Positions 45,231-59,229 of a stretch of 64,000 nucleotides of DNA are shown piece after piece. The position numbers and the translations under genes were made by a program. The DNA is taken from positions 1,045,001 through 1,109,000 of the forward strand of contig JADEYG010000009.1 of NCBI GenBank assembly GCA_016906335.1, read 5' to 3'. The number at the start of each line of letters is the position of its first letter. Positions within the stretch are counted from its first letter, which is position 1. The stretch is from Novakomyces olei. Lineage: Eukaryota; Ascomycota; Novakomycetes; Novakomycetales; Novakomycetaceae. The notes below the pieces were generated by a model. That model was given only the letters and a program-made list of their open reading frames with translations, searched no databases and had not been told where the DNA came from.

Positions 45231-47024
45231 CTAATTGCTCTGCTTACACCATACAATAACGTCGCCTCTGCGCCTCCAGTCGTCATGGAAATGGGCATTG
45301 AAAAAGCGTGCGCACTATAATATATTTAGAAAAATTTCATAAAGATTTCACATACCTCATAATAATTTTGAGTGTAATTGAGCAAAAAGGGTTCAAGCTG
45401 TTGGAAAAAAACAAGCCGATCAGGCCAGTTGTACAAGCGGCCGTCCATGTTTTGCTCACAAAACAGTTCTGGATTATCGTAAAATTGATCTGCCTCGTCA
45501 CGGTAATTCTCAACTTGAGATTTTGTCAGCCTATTTATTAGCGACCCTTTCTGGGAGCACTCTTCCTTCTTTAATAAATTGGTCTTTATATGTTCCTTAT
45601 TCGATCATTATCTCTATTTCTTCAATTTTTAAAATCTCAAACTTACCCGATAGGCGGCTCACAGGACAACGCCCATATGCTGACATCCGGCCTGTGTAAA
45701 TGGCTCTGCCAAGGTGTTGAATGACAGGGCATAAGAAACCCAATATCAGATTCGAACGGAGCTTCCGATCGAAGATGCTTCATAACTGCAATAACGCCCG
45801 ACTGGTGAATACGTATCAAGTACAGGCCGGCAACCAAATTTAAAGCGCAGCAAAATAATAGTACATACCGCCTGTATACTCCTGGAACTCGCTGAATCCC
45901 AATTGCAGCTTGGCAAAGGCAAATTGGAAGAAGTGGCATAATAAAACGGACCTCCTTATGCTCAGATAATGTGTAGCACAGAATGGTTCCAGCGATTACT
46001 GTCTTTGATCTCAGATCAGCTACTGAAAATCCATAAATCCAAAAGGGAACAAAGGCAAACAGTAATAGTCCGATGCCTTCTGTTGGGTAGTAAAGAATGC
46101 GCGATCGGCCATAATGAATGGAGAGAGCATCGACCAAATTGAAATTGAGAAAGGTGTACACCGGGAACACGAGTTTTTGGTAATAAAAGTAGTCTATAAT
46201 CGTGTTTATCGAGATTGATATAAACCTGGTTTGTTAGACTGAAATAAAATTTTGGAAACAAATAAATAAATAAATAAAGAGCTCGACTTACCCAATTAAA
46301 GCAACACTAAATACTAGCCGGGCCAGTTCGCGTTTGTTTTGGCACTGTCCAACTGTAAAAGATCCATAAAGAAGCCATACAACAGCATTAGTAGGCCGAA
46401 TCAAGCATGCAATCGCCGCCAGACAGAGCACAATCCACAGACGGGACGAATTCAGTTGACGTGCATTTCGAGGCCAATAAACCATTACCGCCGCTGTCAA
46501 GCTCGTCTCAAAAGAATTGGAAAAAGTTCTGACCGCCGCAAACATGGAAAACATGGAGAAAGTGCAGCAAAGCGCCTTGAACACTGGTCAGAATATACAA
46601 TTTTGTGCTTCCACTTACCGTATATCTCGATATTTGACGCGAATTAGGGTACAGAATGAGAGCCAATTCTACCGTAAATGCGTCTCCTACGCCTGCCACG
46701 ATCCCCTGAAAGGCCTTTGGGAACGTAACCTTTTCAAACGCGTCAGTATTATTGTATACGTGCACTACTTTTCAGTACCAAGGCAGATGTATTCTCCAGA
46801 CGCAGATACTGCACGGCCTTATATACACCAGCAAAGACGGCAGGATGCAAAGCGCTCCGGACTGCTTCACGCCATTCCCATGTAAGCTGCCCGTACCCAA
46901 AGACCATATGATGAGCTACCTCCAGCGACTGGTAATACTCGTCTGGCTGAAAATATGTGCAAACAAGTATTGCGTTCAATACGCGTAAAGCGCAAAAGTA
47001 TGCTAGCAATGCTCGCCTGCTCAT
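45231..47024 (-). CDS. GPI10: GPI-anchor mannosyltransferase III, Gpi10/PIG-B
   Basis: Six exons: 47024-46779, 46729-46615, 46583-46292, 46225-45647, 45530-45356 and 45314-45231; introns 49, 31, 66, 116 and 41 nt; 496 residues. Adds the third mannose to the GPI core in the ER lumen using Dol-P-Man. Conserved blocks: TYFQPDEYYQSLEVAHHMVF, GYGQLTWEWREAVRS, YPNSRQISRYT, RTFSNSFET, SEHKEVRFIMPLLPI and LMPCHSTPW, then NYRDEADQFYDNPELF and CARFFNAHFHDDWRRRGDV. Multi-pass GT-C enzyme; the DE pair after YFQP is the expected catalytic site. Only a weak GTGGAA donor gives the correct phase for the 31-nt second intron. Confidence 0.92.
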
Positions 47025-47210
47025 TGCGCCAGACTGAACGCGGTCAATGCATTGTAGGAGCGTTGGAGGAGCGAAAGCATTGGCTGATTGAATGACTTCA
47101 AAATCATTTGGCCGCTGCCATTATCACTGAACAATATACTAAAAAATAAATGTTAATTTAACGTATAAAATGTTACGGTAGATTGCATAATCACTGTCAA
47201 AAAATTTGCA

Positions 47211-47317
<107 letters not shown>

Positions 47318-47369
47318 AGTTAATTAATTAATTACCTTATCGACTCGGATAGAGCCATTGCGGAGGCCA

Positions 47370-47723
47370 ATGATTCTAAACAAATTGGTGGGTTTCCGAC
47401 CCATCGCCGGTGCGTCAATTATTCGGCGCTGTTATAGTCAGCCAACAGAGCGTGCTCGACATGTATGTCCCCTGTGTTTCATTCTACTAACGCTTAAGGC
47501 TTCATTTTACCAGAATTACGGGTACGCGCTGTTGAAGGCGCTTTGCATGTCATCGTTTGTTTATTTGTCCTACCATTGCGCGTGGTGGTACCTAGATCTG
47601 CAAGAAATGCGCCGTGCCAGAGAAAGTGAGCTTTTGCCATCATTCAATTCTCAATCTAACATTGAACAAGTCAAATTAAAAGAGGCGGAGGAGACTCTAA
47701 AGCAGGTGTCTACTACGTTATAG
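47370..47723 (+). CDS. Small mitochondrial membrane protein, unrecognised
   Basis: Exons 47370-47462 and 47499-47723; the 36-nt intron has GTATGT and CTAACGCTTAAG but is a multiple of three without a stop. Spliced product is 105 residues. N terminus: a basic amphipathic presequence (LNKLVGFRPIAGASIIRRCY). One hydrophobic helix (about residues 41-62, ALLKALCMSSFVYLSYHCAW) is followed by an acidic helical tail. The topology suggests an inner-membrane small subunit or assembly factor. I do not recognise the family. The first in-frame ATG is at 47370. Confidence 0.6.
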   Translation: MILNKLVGFRPIAGASIIRRCYSQPTERARHVCPLCFILLTLKASFYQNYGYALLKALCMSSFVYLSYHCAWWYLDLQEMRRARESELLPSFNSQSNIEQVKLKEAEETLKQVSTTL

Positions 47724-48185
47724 GAACTGGCAGCTTGCATAACAATTTCATACACACACAACACGAATACGTAACCACGGCACTAGACGGTCAAGGACTA
47801 TACGAGTCTAATTTTCATATTAACATTTGCCAAAATCTATACTGTGCTGTCGCAGCAGCTTTTAAGTGCACCGACAGGATTGAAAGCAGATGTTTAGTAA
47901 TATTATTTATTGGTCAGTCAGAGGAGAAGCAGATTATCCGGAATATTTATTTATATTGAGATTTACTGCCCACTTTTTATCGTCTTTGGCACACTGCGTT
48001 AAACGATGAGATCTCATCTCAAAGTCTCGCCTATGCTGCACGGCCACCCAGAATAACAGCTCGGCTGTTGTAATAGAAACAAGTTTAGGAGGAATAGAGA
48101 TTGATCAATACTCAGCAACGACAGCTAGATGGATTATGATAAAGCAACAGATTTTCAACCTGTGACCCGGTCGTGTACCCATAGC
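47724..48185. other. Intergenic, no gene recognised
   Basis: Short frames only; leads into the (TTA)n tract. Confidence 0.6.
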
Positions 48186-48645
<460 letters not shown>

Positions 48646-48828
48646 TTTATTAATCTACAAAGAATTATACATGTCCATTACACGGCTGGCCACATCGCGC
48701 TCGAGCTACCATGGCTCCTTGAGGGACTAATCGTCTTGTAGAGCACGATCAATTTTTCGCGCTTTTAAAACCACGAAAATGCGTTTGAGTACCTGCTTAT
48801 TGCAAAAGCTATATCCTGAGGCCCACAA

Positions 48829-50336
48829 ATGAATTATTTCCTGCAAAATCGTGAGATCGTCCATAGTGGAGCCCGCGAACTGCGAGTAGCTCAAACTGAA
48901 CGATACTGGCGCTCAATTGATACAGAGATCCATGCGCATTTTGCGCAAAGGCACACTAATGCGGTTAATGCTCTTTCACTAGACTCGCAACAAAGTCGCT
49001 GGTAAGCAGTCTTATGGGCGTTTCTGGACGGCAATGCGTTATAACCAGAGAACCGTTGCTATTCCGTAAAATAAGCACAAAATGTTTTAATAAAATAATA
49101 TTTTAATCAGGTTATATACGTCGCATGCGATCTTGCGAATTACTGTCGCCTCCCTTAAGGTGCATACTAAACATTTAGGCTCTTATCTGGCGGCGCAGAC
49201 ACAGTAATAAATATATGGGACCTTGAAGACCCGGCGCCGGCTCTGCCGGCGGCTACTATTCCACAGTACGAGTTCAACGTTTATCATTATTTCTATTTTT
49301 TATTTTATGTATTTTTACAAATTAATGCTAATCGTTAGAAAGCGCGCGCACTCGTACGGTGTCTCGGACGTCCGGTGGTGGCCTCTAGATCCCGGTCTGT
49401 TTACGTCATCGTCGTTTGATGGCTTTTTGCGTGCGTGGGATGCTACTGCGCTGGAGGCGGTTTGTGACTTTGATCTAGAATCTAAAGTATATTGCCATGC
49501 CGCGTCTCCCGTGGGCGCTCACGCGCTTATCGCTGTAGCATCAGAGCATCCAATTATACGACTCTGTGACTTAGACACGGGTGCTTTCTCCCATACGTTG
49601 CGTGGGCATACTGGCCGTGTAACCGCACTGGCCTGGAGCCCACATAATGCATACATTTTGGCTTCCGCTGGTGTGGATCAGACCATTCGTGTGTGGGATA
49701 TTCGTCGGGCGGCTTCGCAAGTGGCCACACTGCAGCACGGCCGCCCACGTCGGCGCGTGGGCGGGAATGCTCCTGCCCACGGACGAGCCCACACATCCCA
49801 GGTAAATGGGATTGCGTGGACACCGGATTCTCTCTATCTCGCTTCTGCCGGCCGAGATGACGTCATACGCGTGTGGGATATGGTGAGCTGTACCGACACG
49901 TTAATTTCCACAGGGCCTTTTATACGCAATCAGCACTTTCAAACAGTGAATCCGTTTATTCTGAGCCACGATTGCTTGAAAATGCCGCTTGTATTTTTCC
50001 CGAATGACGACGGGTCTCTTGTTTTAATCGCACTTGACGGGACTCTTATAAATAGATTTCGACTCGGGAACCACCGAGTATCGTGCGTAACCGGTTCTCC
50101 AGACGGTGAGGTATGTGATGGAGTGATACACATTTAATATTTTTTTGTGTAAATTGTTCTTTTAGGACCATACTAATAAACAGAAAATTCTCGCAGCAGG
50201 ACTGGACGCAAAAATTCATATGCTACGGCCTTCGCTGTATGCGGCAGAGGAAGAAGAAATGATCAGCGCCTCCGAAAGAAATGCAGTTGCCGATGCTTAC
50301 CGAGCTGTTCAAGCTACAACAGTCACTTTCTCATAG
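48829..50336 (+). CDS. RAD28: WD40 repair factor CSA/ERCC8 (Rad28)
   Basis: Exons 48829-49001, 49179-49271, 49339-50110 and 50166-50336; introns 177, 67 and 55 nt; 402 residues, matching human CSA (396). CSA is the WD40 substrate receptor of a CUL4-DDB1 ligase in transcription-coupled repair. Blocks: NAVNALSLDSQQSRWLLSGG, ADTVINIWDLED, AHSYGVSDVRWWPLDPGLFT then SSSFDGFLRAWDA, GHTGRVTALAWSPHNAYILA, VDQTIRVWDIRRA and SQVNGIAWTPDSLYLASAGR. The C-terminal acidic tail (AAEEEEMISASERN) lies beyond the last blade. The four exons join in phase. Confidence 0.92.
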
Positions 50337-50491
50337 ACTTAAGTGGCGGTTGAGAGTTTTCTGCTCTGCAAGAAATATGCTGTGGTAGCGAGGCGCTGAG
50401 CGGTTTTTTCGAATGGTGGTTTTCTTTTAATTGTGCGTCACCAAACAATAATAATTAATTTATCGCTGTTCCCTCATAAATCAGCTTTTTT

Positions 50492-52046
<1,555 letters not shown>

Positions 52047-52342
52047 GCAGACTCGTCACTCGTACATATTGAGGGTGTCGCTCAAGTCAAGTGGCAATTT
52101 TAATTTCAAATTTTATCAATAATTTATTTATTACGCTTTAATTAATTAATTGATTGATTAATTAATTAATCAAAGCAGTTGTATATATTTCGCTTACTTT
52201 TGTACTGCAACTACCATTGTACTGCAGTTACTGTACTGCTACATCAAGGGTTAGGGTTATTATGAGCACAGAGATAATAAATAAATAATTTAATAATCCA
52301 AATGTGCACTACTTTTAATTGCTCTCTGAAATTACAATCTGG
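52047..52342. promoter_or_regulatory. Divergent promoter with telomere-repeat motif
   Basis: Separates TRM140 (-) from the mL59 gene (+). AAGGGTTAGGGTTAT at 52246-52260 is a double telomere repeat 83 bp before the mL59 start; (TTAA)n-like sequence lies at 52140-52170. Confidence 0.45.
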
Positions 52343-52812
52343 ATGGCGTCTGTGCGCGCTCAGTTCAACGCTCTTCCAAAAGCCCTTCGCGGCTTTTTCC
52401 AGCGTTACCCTCCTTCGTCGCCCACTGCCTGGGCCGTTGAGGGCGAACAGCGTTTGAATCCGTTTTTACCGTCTCGCAACCCGATCTCTGGCAACTGGAA
52501 CGAACCGAAATATTCAAACAGGCGGCAGGCCGATCTATACAAGGCCGCCCGGCGTCTCGGACTCGATCAGTTCCTGCCAAAGGAGTCACGGTGGAACCAG
52601 GGCAGCGAGCCGGCGGGTATTATTCGTGGAGCGCGGTTCTTCAAGAAGACTATTCCGGAGCGGACAAAGGCTAAACGGGAACTCCGCATCCAAGAGGCTT
52701 TGGCTGACATGGATGCGCGTGTGAAGAGGCTGCAATTGGTATGCGCTGTCTGTACTAATAACATTAACTTTTCTAGTCCAAACGCCGGGCCGGCCGCGCG
52801 CCAAGGAAATAG
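52343..52812 (+). CDS. MRPL25: Mitochondrial large-subunit ribosomal protein mL59
   Basis: Exons 52343-52738 and 52777-52812, with a 38-nt intron (GTATGC...TTTCTAG); 143 residues. Family blocks: LPKALRGFFQRYPP, NPFLPSRNPISGNWNEPKYS and RRQADLYKAARRLGLDQFLP. The second exon supplies a short basic end (SKRRAGRAPRK) instead of the 70-residue unspliced read-through, which contains no conserved sequence. mL59 (yeast Mrpl25) is a fungal mitoribosome protein. The TTAGGG-type motif lies upstream. Confidence 0.88.
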
Positions 52813-53213
52813 AGGAATGAAACAACAGTCAGAGAGCCAAAACGTGGAGAGCCAAAAAGTGCCTGCCGGTTTAGATATACGCTTTGTAATTAATGGTCCT
52901 TTGCTTAACTTGACCGTTCCCACAGTTTTCCTAGTCCTGATTGCTGCGTGCAAAGGGTATAGGGAATGATTTGCCGAGTAAGCACTTTGTAGAATAAGGC
53001 TCCTCCGCTTGCGCCTTGCTAGTGCGCGGCAATCTACTATCTACACTGTAATTTGTCTTTTATAATGATGCACACATGACTATTAAACGGTACAAACCCT
53101 GAAAGTACAAAAGGCACGATAAAAATAAGAATAAAATAACAGTTATAATTAAAAGAAATACAGGTAAAAGTGTCAAAACAAACGAAACAATCTCCTCCTA
53201 CTTTTGGATATCA
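52813..53213. other. Convergent 3' intergenic
   Basis: 3' flanks of the mL59 gene (+) and ATG1 (-). AT-rich; the unspliced frame of the mL59 ORF runs into it, nothing else recognised. Confidence 0.65.
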
Positions 53214-56200
53214 TCACGAGTCGTGGCTGCGTCGGTTCACTGTTCCATCTGCGTCAAACTGGTCGCAGTTCATCATATTGCTCAAGCTCGAAGGAGACCG
53301 AGGAAGGCTTGTTGCCACAGGCTGATGTGCCTGGCTCGAAACTTGCGAGAGTTTTGTTCTCAATGTCTCGCTTCGTTTTCTGATAGAGGTCATTACTAAT
53401 GAGTTAGAAAAGTGCATGTGTCCCAATTTTATAACAATAGATTTGATCTATTCTGAATATTTAAATCTCGAAATAATTCGAAATTAAAAATAGCATTGAA
53501 AGCACAAAGTAAAAATTCCGATGCTTACACTGCGTAACCGCTCGTTTCTCGGCCTCATCAACCGAATCATCGGGGCCCATAACGCTCGGAGTAGGCTCGA
53601 TAATTGCCTCCAACAAGTAAATTGATGATTGGTACATTTGCAGACAGTCCACAAAGTCCTCGCCCACTAGTTCGCTGACTGCAGCCATCCGACTCTGTTT
53701 CGAATTAGGACCATGTCAAAAGCAAACAATTAAAAATGAAATAAAGTATGTGAAATGCAAAATTCGCGATATTGAACAAGAACCAAAAATAATAGAATAA
53801 TTAAAATAATTCTAAAATTAATTAAATACATATCCATACCAATTCCAAAGCTTTGTCGTATAAAAGCTTCTCTGCCACAATCCTTTGTTCACGTGTCTCT
53901 GGCAGCCTTGTTTTTACAAATTCTGCCTTTTCCAAGCACTCGTTAAATTTGTCCCGTACCCATTGTACGGCATTATTAAGCCGTGTGGTAACTCGCCTAT
54001 TTGACTTTACATACTCCGCCACTAGATCGACACAGCGTTGTAAAAGAGCCAATGTTTTACAGTACAAAACCATTGATTCTTCACAGAGAATTGCGATATC
54101 TCCAAGGGGCAAAGCCGATTTTTGTCGGCTTGAGAGTGCGTTCTTATCGTCGCCTCCACCATTATTGTTATCTACCAAACTTTCCGGAATCAGCTGTGAA
54201 AGTTTGATCTCTGCAAACTGATAGACAACATTCATTCGCAGTAACACTGTACTCAATTCTTCGAACAAAGCCTCCTCCAATGGAACAGATATTTCTGATT
54301 GACCGAAAAACCGTGCAAGCGAAGGAGAAAACTGGCCAGAGTCTGACCATATTGATGGAGGACTTACACCGCCGAATAATCTGACTCCTGCGAGCGAAAT
54401 TGCTTTGGAGAGCGCAGAAGAACTTGAGCCAAAATTGTTGCTCATACGACGAGAACCAACTTTTCGCAGATTGGGTCTTACAACAACTGCCTCTGAAGAC
54501 TGTGCAGGCGGGATTGGAACCGGACTGCGATCGTCAATTGGACTAGCTGCTTTTGTCTCTGGCGTGTTTGAAACAGAAATTTCTCTGTTGTTCAGTGAGG
54601 AACTTGGAATAGCCTTTGCCGGCTCTGCTTGTCTTTGGGGGATAAAACTATAGCGTCGCAAAAACCGTCGCTGGTTCCGATTGTTTGAGAAATCTAACAT
54701 TAGAATGTTGGACTGTACATCGGCAAAAAAAAAAATGTAACATAAAAGCAAATGAGAAAACTAATATAGAATGAATTTAAAATAAATTTAAATATAAAAT
54801 TAAATACCATCTGCAAACGCATTGACTTCCACTGAAGCCTTCTCGACCACCACATAGTCCTGATCAATACTGCTTGAATTTTCATTAGAATTGCGTCCGG
54901 CAATTTCAGTGTTGGGCGAGGAAATGTCCGAATATGGAGCCTGAGCAAGTTGCAAAGACGCGTCTTTAGAAGAATTAGCAAAAGGCGTAATAGCATTATC
55001 TGTTTCATTTGACTGCTCTTGTTGGGGTTTGACTGGCGATTGAGATTGAGATTGAGACTGAGATCTCGCTTTTGGTTTCGATCTCGGCAAGCCGGAGCTT
55101 GTTTCATTATGGCCAGGATGGCTTTTGTATGTCGAGTCTGATGAATTCTCCGGGCTTGGTGTCGGTAACTGCCCTTGAAGGCTTTTGTTATGTTGCTGTT
55201 CAGGGTAAGAAAGACCAGGATTTTCTGTCTTTAAAGGTAAACTTTCTTGCGCTAAAGGCTGGTCCCTCGCTGTTTCAATAACTGATCTCCCTATAATTCT
55301 CTCCAGCTCCGTGTTTGAAGGTGTTCCTCCGGTGAGCCCCAGTAAATCAGTTGTAGCATTAGCAATATTGGGATCGTCCGGTAAGGGCTCTAGTATCACC
55401 GGGTCTCTGAAAAAATCATTAAATCCTATCCGATCGATCGGGTTCCGTCTGAGCAGTCGCCGAACAAGCTGCCGAATGTCTGCATCATCGCTGTTATTAA
55501 ACTTATTATCATGTTCGCCAGGGAAACTGATCTTGTCGTTATAGCGCTCGATTTTTTTCAATAACTCGAGATGATTTTGAGCACGGTAGGGGGGTTTCCC
55601 CACAAGCATTTCATAAGTAACGGCACCAACGGACCACAGATCCGCTCGAGCATCGTACTTTTCGTACCGCAGTATTTCCGGTGCCATATAAAGTGGGCTT
55701 CCACAAAGTGTTTCCGCTAAAGACGCTTGTTGCAAGTATCTGGCAAACCCAAAGTCAGCAATTTTCAGCATTGGAGCCTCAGGATGTCCAATGTAGGGCG
55801 TTGAGCGACGGGCAAACGTGTCCTTGTCCGGAGGAGGACACAATAATAAGTTTTGTGGTTTGATATCGCGATGTATCAAATTGTGTTTGCGAAGGAAAGC
55901 AACAGCGGCGGCTGAAAAGTTAGTTGATAGAGCAGGCGAAGGAAGCAAGACTCATTGTACGCTCAAACGGAAGTGTAAAACTAAAACCAAAACCAATAAA
56001 GCAATTAAAGACAAAATAAACCAAAGTTTGGATAAATTGAAACAGCTGGAAGGGAGATTAACAATAGGCGACTAGATATTATACTCATGGCTCCCAAAAA
56101 ACTGAAATCCGGGAGTCTTGAGTCTTTAACCAAACGATACATATTTGACAAATACATTAAAACGTGCAATAAAACGTACAACGGACTTATTGGCGGTAGA

Positions 56201-56801
56201 AGCGAGCATAAATTCACTTGATGACAGAAAAGAGCAACAAAAAAAAACCAAGCCCATCCAAACTTACCAAGCTGCTTCAAAAAATGGCGGACCAACACAT
56301 GATTAATTCCGCCACGCTGACTGTTTGGCCACCGTTTAACAACAGCATCAAGCCCGGGAGTTTCGTCTAGTTTGTCGCGAGAACGAATAAACCAAAAGAG
56401 ATCTCCATACGAGCAATACTCCATGATAAGATTGATATGCTGTGCGGAACTGCAGCAGTCAACAAGCTGAACCACATGCTCGTGCCGTAGCATTTTAAGG
56501 ATTTTGATTTCGCTTTCCAGATTATCTAGCAGCTTCTTTGTGAGTCGTGACCGGTGTACTACTTTAATTGCGACTGGCGAGTAAGGCGCGTCCTAACCGA
56601 GTCAGTACCAAGACCAAAGTAATTCAAGGTCAAAGCATTGCAAATAAATATTTCAAATAAAATGTGCAAAATAAGCACAAAGCAAGTAAACCCTACCTTT
56701 TGTCTTGCACGGTAAACGGTGGCAAAAGATCCCTTCCCAATCTCCTGCTCCATTCTGTAATCGCCCACAGTGATTTCTGTGGCTTCGTCCGGCCGCGACA
56801 T
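53214..56801 (-). CDS. ATG1: Autophagy-initiating Ser/Thr kinase Atg1
   Basis: Six exons: 56801-56697, 56592-56268, 55911-54808, 54693-53840, 53694-53529 and 53395-53214; introns 104, 356, 114, 145 and 133 nt; 911 residues. Kinase domain at about 12-330: [39 protein letters not shown] and [11 protein letters not shown], all active-site residues present. A disordered middle carries the Atg8-interacting motif YVVV (54845-54856, about residue 496) followed by [12 protein letters not shown] as in other fungi. The C-terminal tMIT region ([34 protein letters not shown]) binds Atg13. Start is the first ATG after an in-frame TAG. Confidence 0.93.
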
Positions 56802-56876
56802 AGTGCCCGTGAATCTACTTGCAAACCCTACTTCCTTCCGCTCTGGCTTCTGATAGTTGTTGGCTGCAGACAAACT

Positions 56877-57141
56877 ATGCTTTCCGCATTCCTCAAGTCC
56901 CCTTTATCCGCTGCTCTGTTCAAACGACTCGACAGCCTGTATGCAACAGTTTGAGAATTACCCCGTATGCTTTGATTCAGATAATCAAAGTTTGGCGCTG
57001 TTCACGACCAGCGCCATAAGCCGGCACCAACGTACACGTCAGCTGCTTTATTATAATTTGAAATATATGCACAAAAAGCGGGTTATGAATAGCCTTTTGC
57101 TCGTGTCGGCCTCGTTCACATCATACGCACTAGTCGCATAA
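56877..57141 (+). CDS. Candidate tiny mitochondrial protein, head-to-head with ATG1
   Basis: Exons 56877-56938 and 56991-57141 with a 52-nt intron (GTATGC...AATCAAAG); 70 residues. The N terminus resembles a mitochondrial presequence (MLSAFLKSPLSAALFKRLDS), a basic stretch follows (SRHQRTRQ), and a hydrophobic C-terminal helix ends SLLLVSASFTSYALVA. Phase agrees across the intron. The start codon is 75 bp from that of ATG1 on the other strand, so the two would share one promoter. No family is recognised and the ORF is short, so it may not be real. Confidence 0.4.
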
Positions 57142-58180
57142 ATACAGATTATTTGTATTTATATTTATTACATCGTATCTTTATCTATCCTATCTCTCTA
57201 TCTGTATCCATCGACATATTCGGCACCACAGTATGTAACGCGCATACTAAAATGTCCCGCGTTTCTTTCGTCTCGTTTTTTACAATATTTCATAAGTACA
57301 GTGCACAAAAGTCTATAGTGCCATGACGACATGTTGATATGTCAAAAATGGACTCTGTCATATTTGTCAGATTTTGTAAATATTTGCCTATATTGTCTAT
57401 TTTTGCCTATTTTTGTCATACGGATATTGCTGACATTCGCAAAAGTCACGAATGCGATAAACAGAGTTAAAGGACTGTATATTACTCTCGCGTGCTTTGT
57501 GCCGGTTTGGCAGAATATAACATAATTTTCTACTCGACCATAGTAGTGCCTTTTATGCGTCACGCTTTATGCCCGTAACGCTCATTTTGTCCGTAAAGCT
57601 TTTTATCCCGAGTTTTGCCCTCGGCGCTGCGTTACGTAAAGATTGTCTCGCGATGCTACGGCTCAGAGATTTGCGATATCATAATAATAAAATACAACCA
57701 ACTACTCTATATACTGGCTCATTGCACATATATGGCCTGTTTTATAGATTTCTGTATTTTACATTTATACAATTCCGTATAGTGCTTATTACTATTTGCT
57801 CACAGACCCGTTTGCGTGGCGAGTCAGTCGCGTTCGCTACGGCTTTTGCAATTTATAGGGCGATTATTTAAATATAGTTGCCGCCAAATATACACAGTCT
57901 CAACCTCAAATTCTGCCTTTCCGCCGTAGATTTAGTGATGTTTCCGGTACCAGGAACGGCGTTCAGGTGCCAACGATTGTAAATAAAGTCACGAAAAAAT
58001 AAAGTCAAAATAGATAATTATAATAGCCGCCAGCGTGACAAGAGGAATATGACTGTACGCGCTTGGCGCCAAAAAGCTGACGCGTTACTTTGAGACTAGT
58101 GTTTGTTCCATAAGCCGTTCGACCTCGTTGAGCTTTTACAAGAAAAAGTAGAGCAAACCCAAAACTGCTGTGCAGCCAAA
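57142..58180. other. Intergenic, no gene recognised
   Basis: About 1 kb of AT-rich sequence; the open frames near 57330-57870 have no family similarity. The upstream part of the frame at 58103 is 5' flank of COQ10. Confidence 0.5.
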
Positions 58181-58975
58181 ATGCTATGTCGCACCAAATT
58201 CGTGTCTTTAGCACGGCTGAACCGGACGAATTCCTGTCGCAGATTTACAAACTTTTTCTCCAACGAGCCGCAGACTTTTGTTAGTTCGCGAGTATTACCG
58301 TACGTGCCTTTTACCGCCGTTTTATACGCCAAACTAATGACGACAAAAAAGGTACCGCCGGGAAGTGCTATTTGACGTTGTTTCCGATGTTTCCTCCTAC
58401 CAAGAGTTTTTGCCTTTTTGCAAGGAATCCACAGTGCGCGCGTTTGACAAACAAACGGGCCTTCCTAGCACTGCCGATCTAGTTATTGGTTGGGAAACGG
58501 TTCAAGAACGATTTACAAGCTCAATCGTCTGCCAACGGCCGTCGTTAGTCAAGGTATAAATTACTGATTCTTACTCGGTGGTGTCTGCCGATGTCGCCGA
58601 TTTTACAAGATTAATGCATTGGCAAATTCTAATTGTACTGCTTAAATTTGGCATGTCTTTAATGCCCTTTCATGATTTATTGTTTGACTGTTCTTTCCTC
58701 AAAGCTTTGCCAGGCACTCTAAATTGACAATCTGTTCTAACCCTTAGGCAATTGGGGAGAAGCATTCACTGTTTGATCAATTAGAGGCTACGTGGCAATT
58801 AAATGAAACCAAGTCCGAGCCTTCGCCCGGGACAGAGATTGTTCTCCGGGTTTCCTGTCGCTTCTCGAACCCGTTGTTTACTGCTATGGCTGGTGAACTC
58901 GTACCTCAAATTGCGTCCAAAATGGCCGATGCTTTTGAGCAACGCGCCATATCAGTACTGTCAAGGGCGCCTTGA
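58181..58975 (+). CDS. COQ10: Coenzyme Q-binding START-domain protein Coq10
   Basis: Exons 58181-58299, 58352-58553 and 58748-58975; introns 52 and 194 nt; 182 residues. Splicing across the phase-2 intron (CC|GTACGT...AAAG|G) restores SSRVLPYRREVLFDVVSDVS and SYQEFLPFCKES, the hallmark of Coq10. Then TADLVIGWETVQERFTS and a C-terminal FSNPLFTAMAGELVPQIASK. N-terminal presequence: LCRTKFVSLARLNRTNSCRR. It works in the mitochondrial inner membrane as a ubiquinone chaperone for respiration. Confidence 0.93.
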
Positions 58976-59229
58976 AGCACAGGCTGACTTGGGCATAGCA
59001 TACACAATTAGAATCAATGTTAAATCAAAATGCATTAGCTGTTCCACTAGTTTGGTGCCATCTATCTACATGTAGCTAATTTTACATACAGTTTTTTTTT
59101 GTTTTATTTTCTCATGCATTGCGATTATTTATCTATATTATTCCTGTTGATCAGTATACAAAAAATTAATATATATAAAAAGTGTCGGCGTAGAAACATC
59201 ACGCCTACCAATCTCGACAGGCAAACGTA
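58976..59229. other. Short intergenic
   Basis: 3' flank of COQ10 and promoter of the PITH gene, same strand; a TATATAAAA sequence near 59172 precedes the next start by about 55 bp. Confidence 0.55.

Noticed and set aside
52739-52967. Unspliced 216-residue form of mL59
   Set aside because: The extra residues match nothing; canonical splicing gives a family-typical basic end.
57331-57871. Overlapping short ORFs between ATG1 and COQ10
   Set aside because: Both strands are equally open and AT-rich; no conserved motif or splice-compatible extension.
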